Assembly (NCBI GenBank): GCA_029204225.1
Contig: CM055095.1
Location: 53,600,752 to 53,664,751 of the forward strand
Reading direction: 5' to 3'
DNA: 64,000 nt
Origin: Diphasiastrum complanatum
Taxonomy: Eukaryota; Streptophyta; Lycopodiopsida; Lycopodiales; Lycopodiaceae
The position numbers and the translations under genes are program-made. The notes under the pieces were generated by a model. The model was not told where the DNA came from. It did no database searches and saw nothing but the letters and a program-made list of their open reading frames with translations. Numbering within the stretch: position 1 is the first letter of the stretch; every line of letters begins with the position of its first letter. Positions 22,011 to 33,334 of the stretch are shown piece by piece.

Positions 22011-25000
22011 GTCCCATCAGCAATGGACTACTAAAAAGTGCACTCTGAGTTAGAAATCAGAAAAGTGTGATGATATGAAGCATTCTAGCGCATTTCCATA
22101 GCCACTTTCTATCGTTGTTCAAGCATAGGCTCTTAGCTAATATGCTTATGATTCGATTTACAACATATAGAAAATGCTTATTATGCAGAAGCATAATGTT
22201 TTTCTACCATTTGTACCACTCTACCAACGATGGACAAATCCAATACAAACCACAAAAATATGTGAAGTTTTTACCAATCAATCGTTGCAATAAAAAACAA
22301 CATTCTATGGTGGTTAGGAGGCTGTGCTCCAGCATTGGAAACTCTATGTTTTTTTGTGTAAAACATCATCTATTTACTCATTATAGATGCGATTATTTCT
22401 CAATGAATCAACAGAGCTTCAATGTGCATAATGAATATAGCATAAAGTGCTTACATGCATAATGGATATAGCATAAACTGCTTACCATAACACTTGAACT
22501 TTTCCTATAAGATAATTACACCCTTAAAACTTGAAATTTCCCTAGCCCCTTGAACTTTCCCTATAAGATAACACTTGAACTTTCCAAGAGGAACTCCAAA
22601 GCCAATTGACCTTGCCCTTACATATCACAACCTCTAGTGGACCCCACGAATCCAAATGAGATGTAGTATAGTTCAATGCTTATGGCAATTCCCATTGCTT
22701 GGATTCATGGATTTGTTATCACCAAGCATCTTCTTAGGCAATAATCCTTTCCTAGACCAATATCCAAATCAAGTGAGTATTGTAGTGTTTGATAGGGGTT
22801 TTCAAGCTTTTAGCAAATATGAAGTATAACAAGGAGAGAGAGTCCCTCATCTAGACATCTAGAAGTGGCAATCTTCATGATTTATTATCCCATATTTCTT
22901 GCAAGCTTAGTCCTATGTAACCACCCAATTGTTTATACCATATCCTAGTAATTCAAAGAGGCCATCCTTAGATTGTACATGTCCTCTATGTCTCGTATCA
23001 CCCAAGATAGTGGTTGGGTAGCTACATTCCTCACTCAAATAGCTCATCTTAGATGCCCTTCAAGTCTCAAATGCTTGGTTGGGCAAGTTGTCTTGCTTTG
23101 TGGCCAAGAAATGGTGAAGATTCAAGTCCTTGAATTCTTAACTCCTAAAACTCGTACCTCCAAGATTAATATTCAAGCCAATGATTGTATCTTGATAATT
23201 GATCACAATAATTGGGCATTGGATATCGTTGTCACCCTTGTGGTACTCTACTTGCTAGTTAGAACATTGTGTCTCACCCACATACATTGAAAGGTATGTA
23301 TGACCTTCAAAGTCTGTGCTTTTTTGTGTGTGTGCACAAACATTAGACAACATGTATATGAAGTGAGCTTCTATTTTCACATACAAGCTTAGAAAGATGT
23401 TGTAGCCCATGTGTGATCTTCTATGATGACCTTATCTTATGTAGGAAACTTATGTTAGAAAAGAGATGGTAAGAGGATTTTGGACCTCAAGCTTTTAAGA
23501 ATGCAAAATTCTAAATTATCAATAAATGATATATGAAATTGTCAAAAAAATTCATCTATTGGTATGTATGCTTTGTCATTGTATTTTACAGATGAAAATT
23601 GGAAAAATTGGGAAAAAGGTGGTGGTGGCTTCGCATTCTAAATTATCAATAAAATGATATGTGATATTGTCAAAAAAATTCATATATTGGTATGTATGCA
23701 ACGTCGTTGTATTTTACGAATAAAAATTGGAAAAATTGGGGAAAAGATGGTGGTGGCACGGGGGGGGGGATATATGTATTTTGGAAGTAGTAAAAAAATT
23801 GAAATGGCTTTCATCATGACACATTTAGAGGGTTTGAATTAAAATTTAACAAAGAGCTCCTTGGTAGTCTCAAATATTCTTTTTAATAAAAGGTATCATC
23901 CAAAATGACTTTCAATGTCAAGTTTTTCATATCCATTATACCTTTTGAGGGGAAAGGCTAAAATGGTAATAGTTTTCTTGCACTTTTTTCTTATCAATTC
24001 CCAAAAAAAATTGGACACTTGTGTTCTTGTGTGAGAAATTTTTATGTTTAAGAAAGTTAAGAAGATTGTAGGATGTAGGATACAACTAAATAATAGAAGA
24101 AATCCTAGAGGACTTTATTATTGTTATGTATGCATTTTGGCATATAAGGGAGGCAATGTCAAAGGGAGAAAAATGAGTTCAAAATGAAAATTTTGAGAAT
24201 TCGATCATTATAAAGTTACATAAAAGACTAATAGCGTAGTTAATCTTAGTCTCTATAAGAGGGCCTAAAGCTTGTGAGAGCCAAGAGATTGTAAGGGGTG
24301 TGCAGCCCTTTCTTTGTAGTTTTACCTGATATAAAACCCGATGAGGGCTTTTGTTATTATGAGCATGCTAGGACTCTTATGGGCGTAATGCTGCCTAGGC
24401 CATTATGGGCATAACTCTAGTATTTGAAGTATTTTAGCAAGCAAGAGTCTTGAGTTGTAGGTCTATGAAGGGCAACATTTTTGAAAATGAATAGTCTTTA
24501 AAAATTGTAGGGTCCTAGAGGTAATCTCCCATAAAGTTTTGAAAGCAATGTTGGGAAGTGCTTGAGAAAACTAGAATAGTTTGAGAATGAAACCAACATC
24601 TTTCTCTAGAACCCAAGATAGCTTCCAAAAACGTGTTCAACCAAGATAGTCAGAGGATAATTATAAACCACAAGTTTTCTAGTATGTAGGATTCATTGGT
24701 CTCAATTAAGTAATCCATTATAAGGAAGGCAAAGGTTCGAGGAAAAAAATCATAATTTTTTGGAGAATTCAAATATTATTACACTACAATAGGATGTTTA
24801 TCCAAGGTAATTTGAGTCCATCTCTTAGCCTTTCATATAGGGTAAAGTCTTCGAGGACAACTTTAGCAAGACCATGTCGAGAGCTTTGAGCTTACTTGCC
24901 CTCTACCTAAGAGGACATTAAGCCCCTACTTGAGAGCTTTATCTGACAAAACACCAAGAGCCCTTTGCTCCTACAAGAACTTGATTTGTTTAGAAACACA

Positions 25001-25461
25001 ATATTCCTTAACAAAATCTAGTGTAACAAATTTGTTCTTTTTTCTTTTGTAACAAACTTTAGGTGACGAAAGTATCGACTTGTACAACTTGGAAGGCAAG
25101 AATTTGCGTTCATAGTGGACAAGTTGCAAGAAAAGTGAGATTTTAAAGGTGAGCTTGAAGAAAGGTTTTCATAGCATTGCCATAGAGTTCATAGTAGTAG
25201 TATTAGTATGGGATAGGATGATATGGGCACGAGGCAAATCTCCAGTCTCAGAAGGAGCTGTGGAATGGCGCACGTGGGCGCACATGCCAATGTCCAAAGA
25301 GGAGGCCGTATTGGCACAATTAGTTGGGTAGCTCACGTCATTGCTCTGGAGTCTGGGACCAAATGCAGAAAAAAAGAAAGAGAGGGATGGAGATGTTCGT
25401 AGTTAGTTATTTGTAGTGCAAAAAAGGGCTTCAAATTGCAGCACAAGCGTCGTGCTCATGC
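22011..25461. other. Anonymous stretch without a recognisable gene
   Basis: ORFs are short and match nothing I know. Repeated phrases such as CTATAAGATAA and ACTTGAACTTT lie at 22485-22590. A 127-bp tandem duplication lies at 23508-23760. A run of ten G at 23761-23770 ends the second unit. Sequence near 24255-24420 has the look of an LTR R/U5 region, but no LTR ends are found. Confidence 0.5.
23508..23760. repeat. 127-bp tandem duplication
   Basis: ATTCTAAATTATCAATAAA starts at 23508 and again at 23635. Both units run through AATTGGAAAAATTGGG to the GGTGGTGGC end, with several substitutions. Confidence 0.9.
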
Positions 25462-25716
25462 ATGTGCCCCCCTGCGGCTGCTGCTGCATGTGCTTCCCTG
25501 CGACTTTTGGACACCTTTTTGGCTGCCCATGAAGAAAACATCGTGTCAAACTCTGATGCTTCTGCTCCCGGGCTTATCCTTCCAGATTCCCGTTCCCTTA
25601 TTGGTGCCTTCAGCCATACCATACCTACTGTCGTTAGCCCACCGACCTTTCTTATCAACTCCTTGCAGCGGACTAAGACACGCATTCAAATTGATCCCTC
25701 TGACCACTGCAAGTAG
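25462..25716 (+). CDS. Unidentified 84-codon ORF in a locally GC-richer block
   Basis: The frame encodes an Ala-rich start (PPAAAAACASLRLLDTFLAA) followed by SDASAPGLILPDSRSLIGAF and a Lys/Arg/Asp-containing end (QRTKTRIQIDPSDHCK). Base composition is visibly less AT-rich than on either side, and codon choice looks plausible for plant coding sequence. I do not recognise the protein. It may be an exon or a gene fragment. Open frames on both strands overlap it, so coding potential is not proven. Other short frames at 25790-26050 could belong to the same gene remnant. Confidence 0.25.
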   Translation: MCPPAAAAACASLRLLDTFLAAHEENIVSNSDASAPGLILPDSRSLIGAFSHTIPTVVSPPTFLINSLQRTKTRIQIDPSDHCK

Positions 25717-27720
25717 CGCTGTGTGACGTGAAACTGCACCAAGCCTTACTCTAGCTGACAATAATCCTATGCAGACACCGTTGTTTCATCATTGCTCCCA
25801 CTGACCTTAGGAAAGAAAAAAGCACGAATCCTTGATAGCCTCCAATGGAAATGGCTTGGTCACCAAGACTCACCAACTCACCAGAACACCACCTTCTTTT
25901 GGGTATCAATTCTGAGAATAAAAGCTGGAGTGTTTTCAATCACAGTCTACAACAACTGGGTATCCATTTTTGCAGACTATTCAAGACTCAAAATTCTTCC
26001 CAAGAACGAATCCAAGTAAACCTTCAGTACAAATATAGGAAGCTTTGAAGATCAGATGCAGGCACAATTGGCAACCATTGAGTGGAAACAATAGCACGTG
26101 AGTGCTGGTGGTCCTTGGAAGTTATATAGTCTAAAATGAGCTATCCAACTAGCTATCAGACTTCCGGTACACATATATTGGGTCTGGAGTTCCAGGCTTT
26201 AGCTAACACGTTGTAACACGTAGAGAGTAATAGTATGTGTAACTCTTAGAAAGTAACATGTTACCTGCATGCATGGATACAATGCAAGGTGTTAAGTTTT
26301 GGAGTATCACTTGCATTTCAAAGATGAATGTGTGGGGGAGACCCTCAGAGTGGCAATTGCCGATGGTGATGTTAATTTGAATTGTGCCAAAGTTTATCGT
26401 AACTATTGTATTAGGGCCTTTCTTGGACTTAAAAAGGGCCTTTTCACATTTCACTAATCATGACACAGACATCTCTACATATGTTTTATCTATAATTTTC
26501 TCTTTCTATATTATATCGCATAAGAAAAGTCTATCCTTTTCACATTGCCTCACTACTTCCCTTTGAACAAGCACCCAGGTCTCCCTACATTTTTTCAAGC
26601 ATTAACAAGCATCATGGTAGCGCTAGCAAAGCTTGAGAATGAGTTAAACATTATAATAAACACACACACAATGGATGCCAATGAACATTGGGTGCCCTAT
26701 GACATCTCAAAATTTGATTGGATTTTCATGCAACTCTCTACTTAAGGAAATTAGCTTGGCTAACTTTATAAGGATGTCCAATTAGTCCTAACAAATGTTT
26801 ATGTGAGAGATTAAATGAAAGTTTGTACTAATTGAGGAAGATTGGATCTCTTGGGCCACGCCACAAGCAATGGCATGAAAAAATTTATAGTTTAGAAAAT
26901 GCTTTGAATTCTTTCCTCTTAATTCCCAAGTCCTTCATGACTATCATAGCCTAACTACCTCCGAAGAAGAATGATGAATAGGTACATGTTTTTACAACAA
27001 TGTTTTCCTTCTCATTTTTCTTGAAATCTCTGTATATCTAGTTCCACAAACCCTCTCCTTCAATGGCCTATTGAAGGCTTTAAGCTCCCATGGGTACAAT
27101 CCCAATAATATAGAAATGTAACAACTTACCAAGTGCAGGTCTACTATGATCATCTTGAATTTATCTTTACATGTGTTTCCTAAATGCAACTATAATTTTT
27201 CTCTCATGAAAATTCACTTCATATTTTTTAGACTATCATAGCAAGAAAGAGGTAGTATGATCATATTTTATATGTAAGGTATTGCGTAATATATATGTAA
27301 TGTAACATATTTATATGTACACACACGCGCGCGCACGCAATGGCCCCCTCATGCTATCACGTGGATCAGGGGCCATTGACCAAGTCAAAGGTCCTAGATC
27401 AACATTGTACTGTGATCAAGAAAAAAATTTAATTACTTTTTTTTTTTCTCTAGATCCCTAATCATGCCACCAAGCGGATCAGAAAACTTTGACCAAGTCA
27501 AAGGCCCCTTATGTACTTGATAGAGTGATGAAAGCCCATCCAAAAAAAACAATGTATGTTATATGGGATCGGGCCATGCTAAAACAAAATAATAATATAC
27601 ATACAATATATGTATATAGTTGCTTAATAAGACACTTTTAAACAAAATAAATTCATTACATAATGTATCATGTACACAAGACAATTATATATCTATAATG
27701 TATATAATGCAATTTCGCTG

Positions 27721-27722
<2 letters not shown>
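25717..27722. other. No recognisable gene
   Basis: Short frames at 25790-26050 are unidentified. The rest is AT-rich, with a brief ACACGCGCGCGCACGC run at about 27321-27338. Confidence 0.5.

Positions 27723-27802
<80 letters not shown>
27723..27802. repeat. (AT)n microsatellite, about 80 bp
   Basis: Uninterrupted AT dinucleotides, able to extrude a cruciform. Confidence 0.97.
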
Positions 27803-27805
<3 letters not shown>

Positions 27806-27860
27806 ATGATATGATATAACGACATAAGTAATTCTATAAGTTATATGTATATGTAACTTA

Positions 27861-28467
27861 CTGAACCGTTTGGAACCTGGTTTGTTGTTGTGGGGTCGTC
27901 TCAGCCTGTGGCACACTATGGAATAGACGGACCGGACTCCATTCGGTGATACCTCATGACTTCTCACTAATGCCGAAAAGTAGTCCATTTATCATGCCCT
28001 AGTGGCATTCCTCCCGACACAAAGGGTGTTTTAGGCAAACGATGTCATAATTGAGCTACAACTGGTCTAGTGGGTTTGTGTCGAGCACACGAACCAGTGG
28101 CCACATTCTGTTCGAGGTTCCGACGTCTTTCGCATGAATCTAACTAGTTTCTAGTCCAACTGGCTTACTTTTCTTGGATTGCTTTTAGGGTTTCTAGGGA
28201 CGCACATTTTTCTATGAGTACTAAACCGTTTGGAGCTCGGTTTGTTGTTGCGGGTTCATCTCGGCATGCGGCACAGTATAGAACATATCTCAGATGATAC
28301 TGGACCAGTTCTAGAGAATGCCAGAAAGTAGTCCATCTATTGTGCTCTCCATGGCACGAAGGGCGTTTTTAGGCAAATGACATCGGAATTGAGTTGCAAC
28401 TGGTCCAATGGGTTCGTGTCGAGCCCACAAATCTGTGGCCACCTTTTATTTGAGGTTCCAATTATGT
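27861..28467. repeat. Two related units 360 bp apart
   Basis: Unit 1 (27861-28121) and unit 2 (28221-28467) both start at (G/A)AACCGTTTGGA and share GGTTTGTTGTTG, AAAGTAGTCCAT, GGGTTTGTGTCGAGC-like and GTGGCCAC segments in the same order. About 95 bp of other sequence separates them. No protein is evident. Confidence 0.85.
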
Positions 28468-28515
28468 TGTGTGTGTGTGTGTGTGTGTGTATGTATTTTG
28501 TGTGTGTGTGTGTGC
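28467..28515. repeat. (TG)n microsatellite, interrupted
   Basis: Two TG runs (28467-28490 and 28501-28514) flank ATGTATTTTG. From here to 29032 I see no gene. Confidence 0.9.
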
Positions 28516-29032
28516 TTATGAGTGTACACGTGCATGCAATTTGTTTTCGCATCCATTTCATGTTATATACCAATATGTCATTACAAAAACAAAAGTATCT
28601 TAACCAATTGAATTGAAAAAATAATGCAACAACAAATTTATATTCATTTTTTTCGTACATATGGACAACAAATCATCAAACAAATCACATAATAAAATAT
28701 GGGAGTACACCACATTATTTATTATTGCCTCTAAGGCACTAAATTCTACAACACAAACATTTCATAAACATCTATGACATTATTAATTAACATATCACAT
28801 CGAACACCAATCACTTCCTTTGGGGATAAAAATATACACCCCTTTGTTGGAGGTGATAGAACTCCGTGAGAATCCTAATCAGCCACACAATAGTGCATAA
28901 TAGTGCTGCAATACATCTCATCACCAAAAAAAACTAGCTCCATCAAATCTTGCACAAACATTTTGTGATTTATGACAATCTGCAAAAAAAACATGAACTA
29001 TGTCAACTAAACTTGTATTTGAACAATTTACA

Positions 29033-29564
29033 TGGCATGTGCCAAATCCCAAACTAATAGCAATAGCAATCATAGTAAAGCTAGAAGCAAGAAGATAACA
29101 AGACATTCATGATAGCATATCAATAGAAAGTTAGAAACAATGAGATCACAATGGAATTGCATTAGCAATGAAAGAAACAATCAATGGAAATGGAGCAATG
29201 ATTCATTTGGATAGGGCACATGGGACCTAGCAAAGGAGATCCCTATGGTTTGCATTCACAAGGAAGCAAGAAGCTCTCACTTGCAAATGAGCCAAAACAT
29301 CCACAAGTTGATGTCTCTTGCCTAGTTATAGACAATGCTCTCACTTAACTAAACTTAACTATCTTGAGGGATAGTTAGCCCTTGTTAAGTACTATTTAGG
29401 CTACATTGGGCCCTTGTTGGCCTATTATCCTTATTAATTACTTTGGAGGGCCTAAAGAGGGAACCGCCTTGTTCTTAAGGCTAATAGCTCCTTTTGGGCC
29501 TACAAAGGTTACAATGGATATTATATTGCCTTAAAAAGCACTGATGTACTAAAAGTACATGACA
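29033..29564 (-). repeat. 3' LTR of copy 3
   Basis: This 532-bp LTR begins TGTCATGTACTTTTAGTAC on the minus strand (29564) and ends TTTGGCACATGCCA (29033; one change from CATGACA). It matches 10892-11437 over its whole length. Confidence 0.92.
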
Positions 29565-29576
29565 CTCCTCCTACTT
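29565..29576 (-). other. Polypurine tract of copy 3
   Basis: AAGTAGGAGGAG on the minus strand, directly next to the LTR start. Confidence 0.85.
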
Positions 29577-29708
29577 AAACATTTTTGTCCTAAAAAATGA
29601 AGACGCTTGTCTGATCAGTTTGATCGCCTTGGTTAAGTAGTCATGATTGAGAATGTGTCGTCCAAAAACGTATTGCCTCATTACAAATCCAAAGGTGTCG
29701 AATTGAAA

Positions 29709-30234
29709 TTATTTTGTTGGCTTCAAACTGTAATCCTTGTTCCCATGGAGAAAAATTGATGGTCGAAGAAGAGTTTGATGAAGCACGATATTGCTTGTGG
29801 GTAACCAATCTGTATGGAATGGATAGAGTGTGTCACTGCAATATCCTCTTTTGACTGCTTCCTTGACATCATACCAATTCGGATGCTTATCCAATTCCCT
29901 TGGATTCTTGGTTTTGTCTTGCATTTGGCTCTTCTACTGTAGCTGACAATCCATGTTGTTTAACCAACTTGATAAAGAACTTATAATTCTTCCATGAGCA
30001 ATGGTAGTCATGAATTGTTGTTCAAATATAAATGCTCTATACGAAGTAGTCTGCATGAATATTGAAACTCGATCGTATGATGAAACATAATTTTGGACAT
30101 ATTGTTGACCGAAATATATTTCTTCAAATTGGGTCAATACCTTAGACCACCTGGATTGTTCTTCTTTCCTTTCAGCTTCTAGTTTAAGCCTTTGTTCTTG
30201 TTGCTCGTACTTTAAAGCATATTCCATAATTTTC
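29709..30234 (-). pseudogene. C-terminal domain of the gag-only element
   Basis: Two frames (30227-29934 and 29924-29709) carry a coiled-coil-like charged start (YEQQEQRLKLEAERKEEQ), then VLTQFEEIYFGQQYVQNYVS, YRAFIFEQQFMTTIAHGRII and, after a frameshift, RPSIFLHGNKDYSLKPTK. The equivalent is at 10.32-10.75 kb, where the same blocks are preserved. Conservation between copies suggests it was once translated. I do not recognise a family. Confidence 0.6.
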
Positions 30235-30239
30235 CCTAA

Positions 30240-30868
30240 TCAAAACCCAGGCTGAAGAGAAGTAGTTTGTAGATAGTTTTCCACAATTTTCCGATATTGA
30301 GGTTGTAAGCTGTATATATAGCATTGTACAAGATATACTTCTCTATAATCGAATATTGGGACCATCTGTTGGAATTCTCGATTGTACTCAGCAACTGTAG
30401 CTATCTGGCTCAAATAACACCATTGGATGAAGTCAGATCGATTGAAGATCTATCTACAAACTCTTTTGAAAGTTAACCAAAGTCGTGAACGATGTTCCAC
30501 CATGACTAAACACGTCCTTGGAAACCCGATGAAGCAAAGAAAACTATATCACTGTCACCAATACCTCCACTATAGTAGAAGTTATTCTCCAAATCCTCTA
30601 GCCAATTGTCTACATTAATGGAGTGAATGCTTCCATCAAAGGCAGGACTAACGTATTCAGACAGTCGTTGGTTGTAATAATAAGGTTTTTGTGGAGCGGA
30701 GACTTTCCACCATCCATTGATATGGTTTGTAGATAAGTGTTCAAGATCAAGTGCACGATTCATCATATTGTGCAACTCCATAAAACTAGCGGCGTAAATG
30801 GATTTGGAAAGAGTTGGTTGAAGCACATTTTTTATAGGCGTTTGAAGGAAACCCACATAGTAGTTCAA
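30240..30868 (-). pseudogene. Gag-like module 2
   Basis: On the minus strand it reads FDGSIHSINVDNWLEDLENNF, then FFASSGFQGRV with a stop before SWW, and, in other frames, YLSQIATVAEYNREFQQMVP and VYLVQCYIYSLQPQYRKIVE. Together these give the Retrotrans_gag plan: the FDG start, WL..LE..F, FQG.V..WW, then the VAEYNREF repeat and a C-terminal helix. Stops and two frame changes break it. It follows module 1 directly and has the same order of motifs, so the element carried two gag domains in tandem. Confidence 0.7.
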
Positions 30869-31247
30869 ACATTTTCTATAATCAAATTTTGAAACAATGC
30901 CAAGAATTGTTGATTAAATTGTTGTGAGAAACCAGTTTGTTTTTTAGATTCAAATGATTTCTCATAAAATCTGGTAATACTATCGATGCAAGCAATTTTG
31001 AATTGACTCCAAAGCTTTGTGCTCGAATGTGCTTGAGTATCCCACCATGCTCGAACTTGTCCTTGAAAGCACAATGATCTTCTTCAGAATAATGGCGATG
31101 ACGAAAATAAACTTCTAATTCAGTCAACCAATCATCCATGCTAATTGAACTTGATTGTCTGTCAAATACAAGGCTGTAACGTACGATTTCAAATTGTATT
31201 TCATCAATAGATGGAAATTGAATGTTTTGACTATAACGGTCCATCAT
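30865..31247 (-). pseudogene. Gag-like module 1
   Basis: MMDRYSQNIQFPSIDEIQFE leads into FDRQSSSISMDDWLTELEVYF, then in another frame CFQGQVRAWWDTQAHSSTKLW, SQFKIACIDSITRFYEKSFE and FSQQFNQQFLALFQNLII. This is a second copy of the Retrotrans_gag layout, next to module 2. A frameshift at about 31070 splits it. Probably about 10 residues were lost there, as the expected lead into FQG is missing. Confidence 0.7.
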
Positions 31248-31799
31248 TAATGACTAGTGAAGACTTGTGGACTATAAATTCACCGTCTGAAATTTATTCA
31301 GAATGGTATTTTACAAGCTGGTAAAATTGCTCTTCTCCACCCACTTAAAAATTCTGAGTCCTTGAAGAATAAAGTGGCTGTGAATGGAAAGTGTAACAAA
31401 TTAAAATGAAGTAGTAGTTGTGTTCAATTTGTCACTACGAGCAATTTTGCTTTTTACAGTGTCGAATTTCGAACTCAAACGGAAAAGATATGAAGATATG
31501 AAGATTTGAAAATTACCAATGGAAACACGAAAAGTCTGACTCAAGAAAAGGGGTCTTGAAAGTTTTTTGAAAAGTAATAATTTCACAATTTTAATAACTT
31601 CCTTGTTTGAACTCAGATCCCAGAGCTATAAAAACGAAAAGTGATCAGAAAGATGAGCCTGAAAATTGAGTTGCATTCAACTTAAAAAAAGGGGTATAAA
31701 AAAAAACTTTGAAATCCTTGAAATGATTTTGTGCTCAAAAAAAAAATTGAAGGAACTGTAAGAAATTACAAAATGTACAGCAAAAAAAATTTTTCTCGG

Positions 31800-32030
31800 G
31801 CACCGAGTGGAGGAAGGGGAACGAGAGAGAGGAAGGGTAGAGAGAGAACAATCTCAACCGAATTCAGAGAGAACGGGTAGAGAGAGAGGGATGTCAACCG
31901 GAGGACAGAGAAGGAGGTAGAGATAGAAAGAACTCGACCGACGGAAAGAAGGGTAGAGAGAGAAAGATCTCGACCGAAGGAAAGACGGGTAGAGAGAGAA
32001 GGATCTCAACCGGAGGTGTTTGGATCTCAC
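31800..32030. repeat. Purine (minus: pyrimidine) minisatellite of copy 3
   Basis: Units of GGTAGAGAGAGAAAGATCTC followed by GACCGAAGGAAAGACG, the reverse complement of the 13.9-kb minisatellite. The adjoining 31250-31800 is non-coding leader, shared with 14.4-14.85 and 41.95-42.5 kb. Confidence 0.88.
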
Positions 32031-32372
32031 TTTCTCCATGCCAGTGTAGAATTTGATGGATCATGCTTTTGGAGGGATATTCTGAATCTGCTTTACATCT
32101 ATGGTTTCAATTTTGAACGAGGAGGCTCTTACAATGCCATAGCTCGCTGCTCCTCTGCTACGGTTGTGTTGCTTGGTCTGGACATCCTTCAGGATAAATG
32201 GTCTTCTGCATACGACATCAGAACTGTTCTTTCTTTAATTCAGAGCCTTCTTGGAGAACCCAACAATGACAGCCCATTGAATAATAATGCAGCAACACTT
32301 TGGAACACCCAGGAGGAATTTAAAAAGGTTATGCACAAGCAGTATCGAGATGCTGGTGGCATAATCCATTGA
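32016..32372 (+). pseudogene. E2-C type ubiquitin-conjugating enzyme fragment (UBC19/20-like), best copy
   Basis: The last 66 codons (32175-32372) read [18 protein letters not shown], then [36 protein letters not shown] and a TGA stop. This is an essentially colinear match to the C-terminal half of plant UBC19/UBC20, E2 enzymes of the anaphase-promoting complex. The catalytic Cys that precedes LDIL in working enzymes is Gly here (GGT). Upstream, HASVEFDGS faintly recalls the HPNVD.YGN segment, but the following 40 codons do not match. Downstream, an AATAAA lies at about 32426, and sequence to about 32790 looks like 3'UTR shared among copies. The gene is antisense to the LTR element carrying it. 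Confidence 0.88.
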
Positions 32373-32910
32373 GCTTATTTATCAGCATGGGCTTGTGGTA
32401 TGAATTATTAGAGAACATGCGCTGACAGGCACTGAGAATAAATGTTTAAGCGAGTTGATGCTTGAGAACTTTGTTGTGGGAGTCTGGTCTTCCGCCAAAA
32501 AGCACAATGTGGATAGATCAGAGTTTGCTGATTCAATTAGTTCGAGGGGATCTCCAACAAGCATTCAAATGCTACGTTCGAACCAGAGACTACTGCACCA
32601 CCTCTAAACATATCATTGAAATGTGTCTGAATGTAATTCTTGTATGTAATTCTTGTCAGTGTCGAGCTTGGCCAATTTGTGCACGTCTCCAACTATGTTT
32701 CGAAAGCGGCAAAAATTCTAACTCACTGACTTCCCTGTTAGAACTGCATGTAACTCGTAACTCTTCGTTGATCCTCAACAAGCAGTTGTAGAGCCAAACC
32801 GAGCCGAGTCAAAAGTAGCCGAGAGAGAGGAAAGTAGCCAAGTAATCGAGAGGGTAGTAAACTGAGTGTGGAGAGAGAGAGAGTTGAGGTAGCGTGGAGA
32901 TTAGAGTAGA

Positions 32911-32980
32911 TTTAGGTTGGGCTTTAGAATTAGGGTAGGGTTAGGGCTGTAGGTGTTTCGGGTTAAGTCTGTTTAGGTTT
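32911..32980. repeat. Telomere-like TTAGGG-type block of copy 3
   Basis: TTAGGGTAGGGTTAGGGC and flanking degenerate units form the reverse complement of the block at 12971-13040. Confidence 0.75.
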
Positions 32981-33317
32981 TTTTATTAATTGAATTTCAA
33001 AATGAAGAACTTAAAAAAAATCTACAAGGGAAACAAAACTTCAGAGTTGCATTGTTGAAGTGCTTCTCTCTCACTTGGAAAAAATCCACAATTTTTTTTC
33101 AAAATTCTGGCAATTCTGACCCATCTCCACTAATTTGATCATAACTTTCTCAATATTGATCCAAATCAAACAAACTCAGTACCTCTGAAAAGCTAACAAC
33201 AAGCTCTATCAGCCTATAGTATCATATCAAATTTTATATCCCTCATCATGTTTTTAAACTAATTGATAGGTAATTTTTTTGCTATTCACATAGAATCATC
33301 ATGAATCATTTATCTAT

Positions 33318-33329
33318 GCCCTAATACCA
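33318..33329 (-). other. Primer-binding site of copy 3 (decayed)
   Basis: The minus strand reads TGGTATTAGGGC, two changes from TGGTATCAGAGC, five bases from the LTR end. Confidence 0.8.
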
Positions 33330-33334
33330 AGAAA

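Noticed and set aside
22973-23290. 105-codon frame as a gene
   Set aside because: No recognisable domain, no composition change and no supporting signals.
27620-27988. Tyr-Ile repeat frames on both strands
   Set aside because: Artefact of the (AT)n microsatellite.
32016-32372. A working E2 ubiquitin-conjugating enzyme gene
   Set aside because: Only the C-terminal 65 codons match, the catalytic Cys is Gly, and it sits inside a retroelement in antisense.
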